From Anoplolepis gracilipes (Eukaryota; Arthropoda; Insecta; Hymenoptera; Formicidae): a DNA stretch of 64,000 nucleotides. The position numbers and the translations under genes were made by a program. Of the stretch, positions 38,435 to 50,266 are shown piece by piece. Positions within the stretch are counted from its first letter, which is position 1; every line of letters starts with the position of its first letter. The stretch spans positions 1,087,001-1,151,000 of the forward strand of contig NC_132977.1 of assembly GCF_047496725.1 (NCBI RefSeq), written 5' to 3'. The notes under the pieces are model-generated. The model was not told where the DNA came from and searched no databases. It saw only the letters and a program-made list of their open reading frames with translations.

Positions 38435-39531
38435 ATTAGAGTGCCACTAAAGGTGAATTTCTCGGTTAGACCGAGAGACGTGGTCGTGACGATCACGAAA
38501 AAACATTTAAGCTGCGGGCTTAAGGGCCATCCACCAATTCTTGCCGGGGATTTCCCACACGAGGCCAAACTCGAGGAATCTACTTGGGTAATCGAGGACG
38601 GGAAAGTGTTGTTAATTAATCTGGAAAAGGTGAGTCGTAGACACATACACATATGTACGTGTCAGAATCCGCGCCCTCACATTAGTAATATGCTTTTTCG
38701 CGACCTCGCCGCTCTTCGGCCTTGTCGGAACGGTAATTCCGATAGTTCTACGATCGTTCAATCACATATGTATGTGTGGAGATTCAAGATATGTGTGATC
38801 GATCGGCAATGAACATGTTTTAGACTCGCGAAATACAGCATTTAATTATTAATACTATACAGTATTTAATTATTAATTATTCCATGATCGTATTAATCGT
38901 GATTATACTTGCCACAACTTCCAAAATTTTATATATATTTTATGAAATAAAAAATATCGTAATTACATATATTATGATACTCTGTATCAAAACAACTCGA
39001 TATCAATTATCGATTAAAAAATGCAAAATATCAAAAAGCTTTTCAAATCGTTCAGATAAAAATTAAATATTGTTAACGGCGATATAACTACAAAATATAA
39101 ATTTATAATATTTGATATAATACATTGCAATATTTCTTTTTTAACTAATAATGAAATCAACATTTACCGTATATAGGTAAATAAGATGCAATGGTGGGCT
39201 CATGTAATAACGAGCGAGCCGGAAATCAGCACGAAGAAAGTTAATCCCGAACCTAGTAAGCTTTCTGATCTCGATGGAGAGACACGAGGCCTCGTAGAAA
39301 AGATGATGTATGATCAGAGACAGAAGGAGTTAGGACTTCCAACATCCGATGAGCAGAAGAAACAAGATGTTATCAAAAAGTAAGACACTATATGTCGTTG
39401 ATATTTTTGCCGCATATATATGTAAGTTGTATTATATGTTAATATTAATATTTTAAATAATTTGTTAACTTTTTTACAGGTTCATGCAACAACATCCTGA
39501 GATGGATTTCTCAAAATGTAAATTTAATTAA
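38435..39531 (+). CDS. NudC, C-terminal three exons (partial gene)
   Basis: Nuclear distribution protein C is a cytosolic co-chaperone that works with Hsp90, Lis1 and dynein in nuclear movement and cell division. Exons 38435-38629, 39177-39379 and 39480-39531 join in frame to give 149 residues ending in TAA. All junctions follow the GT-AG rule (ACAG|ATT, AAG|GTGAGT, TATAG|GTA, AAA|GTAAGA, ACAG|GTT). The first exon encodes most of the CS (p23-like) fold, with RPRDVVV, CGLKGHPP and ESTWVIEDGK. The second carries the family hallmarks WW, LSDLDGETR, MMYDQRQ and LPTSDEQKK. The last ends FMQQHPEMDFSKCKFN, the conserved NudC tail. Insect NudC is normally about 320-340 residues, so roughly the first 180, including the start of the CS domain, are missing from view. 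No in-frame ATG precedes the first exon. The reading frame is intact, so this is either a real gene with distant 5' exons or a young partial duplicate. It converges on the protease gene. Confidence 0.9.
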
Positions 39532-40329
39532 TTTTATTTGTTAAATTTATTGACACTTAATGATATTCTAATATTACATTGATTACACTACTAAAATCAT
39601 ATTTTACTTATTATTATCACAAAACATAATGCGATTCTGCTCCATATGTTTAAAAACATGTATGCGATATGCTTTAGAAGTTGCAGAAGATGGCACCACT
39701 ATGTTAGGCTGTTAATGATATATACAGAATTCTACTGGAATCGATCGAAATATTCTTTGATATTTTTATTCTCTTTGCCGTTTTTTATATTTTATTTATC
39801 TATAGTTTCAAAGAAAACAGTCGCTCAAAAAAATGTAAATGTTTATATTACATTTCTTAGCTATCGACCTCGTTGATTGAATAGAGGATAGTTAGAAAAA
39901 TACAAATATAAACATGATACAAGAAATAAAGATTATGGAAGTATTTCTTTCTTTTGAATTTTTAACAATATTAATTATATTTCATTATATATAATTATTG
40001 ATAGATATTTGGTTTAAAGGTAAGTAACGGATAAATAAAGAAAACTATAAATTAATCAACTGTGTTAATTTCTGCAAACATTAAACTTCATTCCGTAATT
40101 CCTTATATAAAAACATACAAATATATTTTTGCAGAAAATAAAATGTGTGATGCAGTAACAAAGTGTAGCATAATTAACTTTTAATTTTTTCAAATGCATT
40201 TTTTTTTAGCTATATTATTATTCGAGATATAACTTGAAATTTGTAGTCTGATTGCCTTATTATATTTTCTATCTTTTTCCTCGTTTACGTGTAAATACTA
40301 TAATTACAATTATAATTTAGGCATATCTT
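39532..40329. other. Convergent 3' intergenic region
   Basis: AT-rich spacer between the NudC stop and the stop of the minus-strand protease. A polyadenylation signal AATAAA for the plus strand lies at 39925-39930, about 395 bases after the NudC stop. No exact AATAAA was seen for the minus strand close to the protease stop. Confidence 0.6.
39925..39930 (+). terminator. Poly(A) signal candidate for NudC
   Basis: Canonical AATAAA, the first clear one after the NudC stop codon. Confidence 0.4.
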
Positions 40330-42727
40330 TTAAGTGTATTCATTCGCCTGTTTTATCACTTTTGTAATCCAACGTACATAATTGGATAGTCTCGCATATA
40401 TACCGAATTTACCGCGTTTGCCACAACCTTCACCAAAACTAGTGATACCAAAAATTGTCCATGGATGATCAGGCTTTCGAGGATCTCTGCAAAGTAGAGG
40501 GCCTCCGCTGTCACCCGCGCAAGAATCCATCTTTCCGCGGCGATAACCGGCACAGAACATATTATCCGTGATTCTATAATCTATGTAGACATCTCGGCAG
40601 GTTTCGGCTGACACTATTGGAACCTAAAATCAAACTTGACGTTTATATTATTTTTCAAATCACATGTAATTGCGATTGTATCCTTATTATTACATTATCA
40701 AACATTTAATTAGTATTTTTTTTCTTTGTGTCAAAATCTGACAGGAAATCGCGTACTTTGACTTCGTGCAGCACATCCGTTCCAAACTGATCCGTCACGC
40801 TGGACTTGCCCCAGCCGATAATAGTGCATAACTGGTTCGTAGGTAAAGGCTGCTTCGGCGCAGGCAAACATGCGATACCTCTCGAGGGAGATGGGGTCAA
40901 GATAACTGGTAAACGAAGTAGAGCCACGTCGTTATCAACAGTATCGGCGTCGTATTCCGGGTGGGTGGTCACGGAGTCCACCTACACAGTTATAAAATTA
41001 ATCACAATGGAGCGTAAAATTATCTCTTATTGAGCTCTTCGATCGCGATTCTTCGATTCGTACCCTGAGTTCTAATTCCGTGCCTTCTTTCACCGTTAAA
41101 TCATGCTCTCCGATGCGAACGTACAGACGTTTTCTAATACAATGCGCTGCAGTTAATACCCATTGTGGGGATACTAATGTTCCGCCGCAGAAAGCTTCCT
41201 GGAAAAGTAAAGGCAATTAATTTTTTGATTTAAACAACGTAAAATCTTTTTTCGTATAATTTATAATTTTTAAATGTCTCTGCTGTTCCAATTTCAATTT
41301 TAACTTTATTTCTACAATTGTTACATTTAGCAAAATTGTAAGATTTATATCGTCGTTACATAACGTACACGAAATCGATTTAATACAGCCACTTGCCACG
41401 GCCAACTTCCAGGAGCAGTTGGACGGCCGCCGATAATTCGCGTGAGATACGATAATCTAGCACTTTTATGAGAGTTTGCCATTCCACACTTCCAAGTATT
41501 TGAATTCTTCTCCGGAGCGAAACTATCAACGGTGTTGGGATTGAGTTCGAACTCGTCCAACTCCAAGTCTAGAAAATCGAAGAAAATCAGTTATTCATAT
41601 CAATATCAAATTTCAAGTGCTATTCAAGATATTTACCGTCTTCTTCGTGGCTACCACGAATCTTTCGATGGATCCATCTTTGGCAAAAGCTACCTTCGAC
41701 GTAACAATAGGCGCTCTCTCGTATCACATCGCGTCCGCAGATGCCAGGCTTTCTGCACCATCTGATCAGAACCGACTGAATATATATTCGTTGACGTTAG
41801 TTACATAATTTATAAATTTTATATAGTATACCTGTGACGTTGCGTAGTGCACAGCCTCGTGCAAGGCGACCATTTACTCCATTTTCCGTAATGTCCTCCA
41901 TAGTGTTCCTTAATATCCTTACCTCTTCGCTTTCCATGCCTAGGCTCTGCTTCTTTAGATATCTGCTGAAAATGTATATATATTATTAATTGAGATCGGA
42001 ATTGACACGTCGTGACATATCACGAGCGCATATCGACTCACCTGGACCACGTGAAATCTTTTATCCCTTCGTCGGTGTCTTCGGCGCTGACGTTGTTTGC
42101 ATCGCCTTCGACGTCCTTCTCTGTTATGTTCACAACCGCGTTCTTCCTATTATATCATGACAAGCCAATATTAATTTATTATTTATATGATTTCTATTGT
42201 AGCATAATATGATATGATAACAAAATTTTTTTTTTACAACTACGTAGAAATAAACTTCTTTTAACGTCGTTGTAAATTCAATGCGAATGAATACACATAT
42301 ACATACGTGTATGTATTAACAGAAGAATATATTCTGTCAAATATTATATATCTCGATCTTTAATCGAAGATTATACGCGATATATCATAAATATATTCAT
42401 ATATATTTTTACCCTAAGTATAGTTGATCCGCAATCTTTTTTCGATCGGCACCTTCTGACGCGATTTTGTGTACAGTGCCTATCGCATACCGACCATTCG
42501 CTCCAACTCGTGAAATGCGACAACTTTGTCACCTCTATAAAAATAGGTCAAAAATATTGCAAAAAGTATTTTTAATTAAGAAGAAAAATATTTTTGAAAA
42601 AAAAACAATGTGGCTTGCACACATACTTACTGTTCTTTGGTAAATATTTCACAGCAGATGGCTGGTTGATCGAATGGAGATAATCTACATCACCCTTAAT
42701 TCCAAAGACAAATGTCTTATTGTCATT
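40330..42727 (-). CDS. Secreted serine protease with two TSP1 repeats and trypsin domain (exons 2-10)
   Basis: A trypsin-type endopeptidase zymogen, probably extracellular. Nine exons read down the minus strand: 42727-42631, 42534-42413, 42146-42042, 41965-41832, 41761-41637, 41568-41369, 41198-41064, 40981-40757 and 40623-40330. All have GT-AG sites and compatible phases and give 478 residues. With the proposed signal exon at 53,483 the protein is 504 residues. In that numbering, TSP1 repeat 1 (about 64-100) has FTSWSEWSVC and RRCRSKKDC. An arginine-rich exon follows (about 100-134). TSP1 repeat 2 (about 157-210) has GKWSKWSPC. Activation would cut R264-I265 (TRIIGG). The catalytic triad is H306 (TAAHC), D350 (NDVALL) and S446 (GDSGGP), with D440 predicting cleavage after Arg or Lys. 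C248 (WKCGM) and C370 (IACLP) may hold the propeptide to the enzyme. No CLIP domain is present. The 41761 acceptor was chosen because the one 14 bases upstream gives a stop. Its substrate is unknown; immune or developmental cascades are typical of insect relatives. Confidence 0.9.
42042..42146 (-). CDS. Exon 4 of the TSP1 protease: arginine-rich linker
   Basis: A 35-codon, phase-0 exon between the exons carrying the two TSP1 repeats. It encodes EERGCEHNREGRRRRCKQRQ and continues with further arginines before DKRFHVVQ, giving 15 Arg in 35 residues. Such clusters can bind heparan sulfate or be cut by furin-like enzymes; both are inferences. The frame is fixed by the flanking exons. A second frame of the same exon is also open, so the frame choice depends on the splice junctions being right. 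Confidence 0.8.
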
Positions 42728-45700
42728 CTACAAACAATTTTCAAACGTTATTAACAATGAAATTAGTACAGGATACATAAATTCTTTAATTATTAAAAAG
42801 CCAAAATGATATTTTTAAATCTATATAATTTTTTTAGATTTGTTTTAATCGATATACAATATTATAGATTTGTTTTGAATTAGTTAAAATATTTGATTAA
42901 TAATTTGGTTATTTAATATTGTGCGATTTTTTATATCTATTAAATTTTGTTATTAAACCGTTATTAAATACATATACACATATCTAATAAATTAATCTAT
43001 CGATTAGTTGCAATCACGTTACTTTGGTGAAAAGATTAATCTCATTGTCGACAATGATTGTATGCTGATATACAATGCTGATCACCTTAAAATACTCTAA
43101 AATTGTTTTTTCTAGACTGATAGACTTAACAGATACGACCTGGTCAGCGCTCGGCTGGTTCTAAAATCGTTCAGTAGTCTCCAAGGCTGTAACGCCCAAG
43201 TCGCGATATTAAACTCAATTTGTCTGCTAGTAATGGCATCGCGACGTAACCGTTGTCGACGTTAATCATGCGTTACACGATGTCACTGTAGTTGACGGAG
43301 TACGTAGGTATATAAAATTACTGTCATTTCGTCGTCCCGCCTTGTCGCTCCTCGAAATGTTTTCCCCGCTTTGAAACTCCGTAATAGTTCAGAGAGCCGC
43401 GATGAATCAATTACAATTCATTACAATTCAGTTGGATTTAGGCATGGTTAAGATACTACTTAAAGTTCTTTTAACGGCCTACATGATATAATATTGTGCA
43501 AAATGAATAATGCAAAACTCGATTACCTAATCGAGGATAATTATATCTCGCAAAGTATTGAATTCATAAAAGAAAAAGGAAATATATCTCATATACATAG
43601 TTTATACTTTAAATGACTGTCAACTGTTAGAGTACTTGCTGTCGATGTTTTTTGAAGAAGAGAAATATATATTTGATGTAATAAATCTATAATAATCATA
43701 ATAAAATAAATTCAAAATTGAAATGGTCGATTAATTTAGTATTAAATTAGTGCTTATAATCATCATATGATTTAATAGTAAATTACTTGTCGAAAGATCA
43801 AATGCAACATAAAAAAATGCTAAATGAAGAAAGAGGCAAAATTATGAAAAAACAACGATGGAGTGAGCGAAATTTATATGCGAGAAGGTTAGCGTGTCCA
43901 AACTAGGCTGAGACGTGCGGTACCTTGCATCTCGGTGACGATCTCGCAAAAAGTTCATGCCGTTAAAAGGAAAGATAATTCCGGAGGGTGAAGTCGAAGA
44001 GCATGTTGCCTTATTGTCGACGCGACTTCACCATCTGAAAAAAAAATCTTTACGCGGTTAGGTCTATGCGAGAACACAATGTTGAGAAATCTTTATCTAA
44101 AAAATTCAAAAAGAATAAACGACTTTGCTAAACAATTTATACAAATTTCAATTTGTCAAACGAGCTTTGATTTTCTTCGTAATCTCTCATTGTCACAGTT
44201 CGCAGATGAATTTTATTTTCTAATTCATGAGAAGAAAAGGGATGAGGCTAATCTAACACTAGTAAAATATTTTTATACATGTATCTATTCATCGTCTTTA
44301 ATTCTCTCTCATACTTTCATATCTATTTTATAAAGAAACAATTCGTTTGAAATCTATTTGCATAATCTGCTACAATCGAGATTTCTAACATAGTTATAAA
44401 ATACATGTTACGATAACAGATTAAGAACGAAAATAGATAAAATCGAGGTCGGAGAATGCTGTTGTGAAAATTAATGGATGCAAGCTATGCAGCATTAAAA
44501 CTTAGAACGTTATTTAAGATACGGCACACGTAATTCGAAATTACCATTTCTATGACCCAATCTGGATCATGAATGCACGAAGAAACATGATACAGAGGTC
44601 GAATGGTAGATGAAGAAAGGTTCGGAAACCGCTTCACGAGCTAACGCCTGAGCTATACCGTAGATGGTATCGTGGCCGGTCTCTGCCCACCGTCTACGCA
44701 TATTTAAATATTACGAGATTGACGCATTGATACCATGATGTATACTTTCATTAACACATAGCCTCGTACATTATATTTTCTACGGTTTCTTAGACGATTC
44801 TTTAACAATCTTTGGTAAATGATTTCTCCTGAAAGCAACTTATGTTTTTATGCATTTTGATCTGTAACTTATTTTTTTACGATTTGTTCAAGTGTTTGGA
44901 AGACTCGATCATAGCTTGAAAATTATAGTTATTATACAATTATACAAATATACAAATTATTATTTTTACACTAATTATTAATTTAATAAAATTGTGATAA
45001 TAAGTTCTGATAATTCTAGTTGCATGAATAAAAATGTCCACATCGTGAAAACAAGGGGAAAGTCGAGGAAAGATTCGTTTCGTATTCGTTGATGTTCTCC
45101 CCCGCCTTAGATGGTAATGTCGTCGAAGTTTGTTCAACATCCGAAAATGGCTGGAAACTTTTTAACCAAGGGTTACAAAGATTTAATGTGAGATCTCGTG
45201 GCCCTGCTACGTTGTCAACGGAATGCTCGCTATGGCAAGCTTTTGATTTATTCGTTTTCAAGTTTGGAAGACTGTTTTTGCTGTATTTATTGATATCTCT
45301 AAAATATCCTGTTAATTCTAGTTGAAATTGAAAATTTTGGCAAAAGAAAAATTATGTAAAGAAATTTGATAATATAATGTAATATTATTATACATGAAGA
45401 ACGCGCATACTTCTAATGACGACAAATTAGAATTTCATTGACGTTAATTAATCACGATGTAATTTGAGTATAGTTGTATAATTATATGTCATAACACACT
45501 CATTCATTTATTCTCAAGAGAAATTATTGGCTGCATTACATCTTTGGCGCAGCTGCAATATTTGATTCACAAGCTCATCGATTTATAGAAACGTAATTGC
45601 AAGAGTATCCTTACACGTATAACAGAATGATTATTACGACATTATTGTCACGATTATTGCATGCGAGTAATGTTAGACTTGTAACATTCATGGGACCACA

Positions 45701-46553
45701 ATTTACAATTGTGTCAGCATTTATTCTCTCCTGCCAACAATCGATTAAAGTAATGGACAGCGTCATAAAGTACATATAATACCGTACAGTTGCATCGACA
45801 GCTGTTAGGAACAATTCATACGCTTTGAAGCCCGTTTGGCAACGTGCACTCCTTGCCAGGCATAACAACGCGAGTTTATTTCTCTTTTTGTGCCACTTCT
45901 TATTTTATGTAAGCGGTTCACTGCCTTTCAAGCCAAAGTTTACGAGAACTCATAAATACTGCTCTGTTTTAATTAAATTTTTAATAGCGACAATAAATGC
46001 ACACGGCCTGTCTTGAAAAATCGTCGTCTATTCTATGAACATTATAATGAGAAAGTAGTTTCTTTATATTTTTACCAGTGTAAAGTGTTTCGCTTTTGCA
46101 ATTTTTAAAATATAAACCACATTAAACTGTTTGCTCTTTATTTCTTCTGCTCCATTTACGATACAATAACACGTAACACATTACATTATCTTTAAATCGT
46201 CTTGCTGACGAGTGAGAATATGCAGAATTTATTGTTAACCACAGTAACAGTTTTACCTGCTTATCTTTCTCGAAGATTCTATAGACATATTTCATAATCT
46301 CTCCATGATATGCGGGAAGATTATTGCGATTATACTATTTATGCTTTCCCACGCATATACGATTAATTTACATATGACTTACGTCAAAATAACTTGATTA
46401 CATTTTTTCCTTCTTTATTTTCTTCCCTCAATAATCTTGAACTTCAAAAATATCTTTAATGATGCGATTTTCTTGAGACCAAATCTAATTATAAATTTTT
46501 AATACGCATTGTAGGTGTGCGATTTACATGATATTGGAAATATGTTATATATA

Positions 46554-46969
46554 CACAGAAAAAAAGAATATTCTTATTTTGACAATATCTTTAGTTTCAA
46601 AATGTAAATCTTGAAATGAGATTATATTGCGTTAAACAAAGAAAATTTGTTTGGCTGAAGACATTTTATATAGTTCAAGCAAGAAAAATATATTATTGTT
46701 ATTTAAGAATAATTGTCTTGAATGGAGAGGAAAAAATGTTGAATAGAAAATAACACATGTTCAAATCGGAGATTATAATTTTCTTAGAGTTAAAATAATT
46801 ATTCTATTCTTGAAATGACAATTGTAATATTGAAATAAAATTATAATATTGTTGAAATTTAAGATTTTTAAATTCTTCTTAGAAGATTATAAATTGTTGC
46901 GTATATATGAAACAATGAACGCGTTCATATGAGTATATAATTTTTAATTTGACACTTACTTTTTTTGTG
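46554..46969. mobile_element. Short TIR element with TA flanks (mariner-type MITE)
   Basis: The left end CACAGAAAAAAAGA and the reverse complement of the right end, CACAAAAAAAGTA, are inverted repeats that differ by a one-base gap and the next-to-last base. The 416-bp element is bordered by TA on both sides (46552-46553 and 46970-46971), the target duplication of Tc1/mariner elements. It contains no coding frame, so it would be non-autonomous. Only one copy was seen in the window. Low-complexity ends make the call moderate. Confidence 0.5.
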
Positions 46970-48539
46970 TACACATTACTTTAGTAATTAGATTAATTTC
47001 GTAGAATGCCGAATTCTCTGTGATTTCGATAAATAAAGTGCAGGAAATAAAAAAAGAAAAAGTTTTGGGAGATGATTTCTCAAATCCACGATAAAAGTTC
47101 ACAAGGAGTTAATTTGCGTCGGAGTCTCAAGTGGGAATTTAGACCGTAAAACTGGTCATTATGATCGTTGAGGGACGAGAGCAAAGGGAGTCACCTGCAG
47201 CGCTTTTAACCATCGTTAACTATCCGTTCTCTACTCGCTGTTCCCTTCGTTCTTTCACGTATACTACGCGTCCGGCTTGCATTTATGGCCACGGTTATTT
47301 CCGGATCAGCGTCTCAGACACCATACGCCACCGCTTTATATTACTAGGAGTGTGTAACCCCTTATTGTTCCTTGACACTCATTCCCTCGCATGAAAGATT
47401 CTGCGCAAGATACATTAGCCTGCGGCTAATTTTACAAGTATTCTATCGATAGTGCTATGCGGAACTTTCATAATAGTTAGTCATCATTTTCTTATTTTTA
47501 TTCTTCGTTTGTTAGATGAGATAAAATTGAAAACGTGCTTTCACAATTTAATTTTCAATTCTAGCGAATTTATACAGTTTATTTGTTTACATAGTTATTA
47601 AAAAAACTAATATTTTTACTCTTTAATTTTTGACATTTATAAAAACACATGCGCTACAAAGCTAAGTCTAAGTAATAAATAAATTGTTACATATTCCATG
47701 AAAAATAACTTAATCATTATTTAGTTTTTGTAAAATTAATCTGTCAAAGCAATCAGATTTATTTAGTGATGGTGAAATTGTGATGTCGCGTTCTATCGAA
47801 TAGAATGGCTACATTTACGGGAAACGGTACATTCATTTAGCGCATTCATTTAAAAAACTTACGTGAATGACAGTTAATACACGATATTAATGAAGGTACT
47901 TCTTTGTGTGTAGACGAGTTATACCGGAATAACTTGTTTCAAGTCATTTCTACTTGCACGACGATTGCTAAATTCAAAGTAAAAGCACAATGTCACGTGC
48001 AGCAATGCATCTACTGTACTCATAACATTATGCTCTTGTCCTATAGATTTAAAAATATCATTTATAAGTGTAATTCCTAACATTATTACCCGCTATATAT
48101 ATGTATATACACACACGTGTAAACAATATGATTAAATATGTTATATGCAAATTTCTATCCTTTTCTATTACGAACTACTAGCTTGAGCTATGTTATATAA
48201 TGTAGTATTCAAAGTGTTACATGTATACATATATAAATTAGTACTAGTTACATGAATAACAATAGACATGTAAAAACATTAAAGATATAGAAATTTCCTA
48301 TTCTATGAATTTTCTTTTCTTTCAAAGACGTACAAATACCATTAAACAAATATTCGATTGAAACACACGTGCGATAGAATTTTGCTGAAGCAAGTCATGT
48401 ATCTCTTATCGATGAATCAAACGTGAGACAGTAATTCGTGTTATAAGCCGTAGCGTGTTGTGTATGGAACACTAGAGACTTCAACAATCATGCATTGAAC
48501 TCCCGGCTGATCGCAGAATTTTAATCATTTGTTCCGCCG

Positions 48540-49160
48540 TTGGTATCGTGATCGCTTTTCCTACATACATCGTCGACGAGACAATGGAATCGCCGGATCT
48601 TGGCACAGACGAGGAGAAACATCTTGGTAAAGAAACCACGAGGAAGATGAGTAGAGACGAGCGGACAAGTGGGAGTCAGTGAGACGGGGAAGAGACGTCG
48701 GTAGAGACGAGCCCCAACGGATTTTACAGAAAGGGGAGGGAGACGAACGTGATCTCAAACGCGGTTGTAAGTCTCGGGACGCTGCTGAAGGAACATCGTA
48801 CGCGACATTCTCCTCGTCCTTTTTTACGTTCCTCTTCGTCCTCTCTCGGGGTCTCTTACACCTTCCTTCCTCATCCTCGTCGTCAGAGTCCCGCGTGGTA
48901 CTTGGTTTCTTTTCCTGACGACGACAACTTTTTATCAGCCGCAAGACTCACATACTTCCTGCCCGACAACGGGCTGAAATTCCACACGATAGTCGTCACG
49001 ATACGCAAAAAGCTAATCAAGCTGGATTTGTCAGAAAGAGCTGCTGGGTGATACGAAGAGTCCTGCGGGAGAGCATTCTCCACGGGGTGCCAACGAGAGA
49101 CGTTCCAGTCTTTCCTGGTTGCTTTTGCGCCAATGAAAAAGACGCTATACCTGAACATTT
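48540..49160. promoter_or_regulatory. CpG-rich block inside proposed intron
   Basis: About 600 bases rich in CpG and purine or pyrimidine tracts. Overlapping frames on both strands include an acidic/basic low-complexity frame on the minus strand, but none resembles a known protein. It may be an alternative promoter or enhancer. Confidence 0.25.
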
Positions 49161-50222
49161 TTGTGTAGCCTAATGAAGCAAAAGAAAAGCTTCTTCGGCT
49201 ATTGGATTATTTACACATAAGCTTTTAATTCCTTCCTTTTTCTCCTTTTTTTCTTTTTTAAAACATATCTTGGAATGTGGTATTCGAGACATTTACCATT
49301 GTCGAAAAGTAGTAAAAATTGATTGCCAAACGCTATGAATTTAGCCAATATGAATCAGCTATGTACAATCTTACAAACGTGGAAATAGCGTAATAATAAA
49401 AATCAAAATTAATTTTGTCAGATTTCTCCAGTTGATTTAAATAATAAAAGAACTCCTCCGTGCTGAATGCAAAAACATGGTACTGACACTATTTTATGGA
49501 TGACTGCGAGCTGACATTTTCTCTGCGGAACAATGATTTTCACGTGTGACAGCGGAGAAATCTTTCATGAATCAATGAGCTTTTTTTATCACGACGTCAA
49601 AGTTCGCGATAATGTTCGACGAAGGTTGCCTCTTCGAGAAAGTATTATATGTACTAGAAACAGATGCTGCTGGAATGTTCCGATAGAGTCTTTCGACGTT
49701 TTAACGGAGTACACGAGCATCTTCGAGGATAACGCGACAGGAAGTTTCACTGCGGGTTGTCCGATGTAACACGGCCGAGGTCAACGTCGACGACTGATAC
49801 CTACGCGATTAGAAAGTCGGGAGATGTTTAGCGAGAGATTGATGCAACGTCTTCTTTATGAATGTCCAACCACACTCGTTACAAAGCTGAGAGGCGACTA
49901 TTAATTGGAAAATCGGCATCACGGTTGATTCTATTTTCTGCGAAACATATACAGCGCTTCTTCGACTTTAGAACTCTCTCAGTAGAATGCTTGACGAGTT
50001 ATCAAGGAGGTGGGGTGTCATAGGTGAAGTCATGTTGTTCTCTCACAGTAGAAAGTAAGAATTATTACATACGTTGTGATTAAGTGGTACGTGATTAAGT
50101 GGTTATTAAGTTAATTGTTTTGTTCCTCTGACGTGATCAAATTTCTTCTAAGATGTAACAAGAGCAAAATTGCACGTGTGTATACAGAATAATTTACATA
50201 AAATAATTTAAATCATTTAAAA

Positions 50223-50230
<8 letters not shown>

Positions 50231-50264
<34 letters not shown>
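50231..50264. repeat. AT dinucleotide microsatellite
   Basis: Seventeen AT units preceded by an A run. Confidence 0.95.

Positions 50265-50266
<2 letters not shown>

Noticed and set aside
45010..45340. Stretch open on both strands with protein-like composition
   Set aside because: The minus-strand frame lacks an ATG and its acceptor phase does not fit the protease exons on either side. The plus-strand frame is equally open. Neither resembles a known protein.
48561..48944. 127-codon frame on the minus strand, acidic/basic
   Set aside because: Low-complexity charged sequence in a CpG-rich block. No domain, no splice support.
49533..49769. 78-codon ATG frame on the plus strand
   Set aside because: The translation looks moderately protein-like but has no family resemblance, signal or splice context. 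Left as chance.
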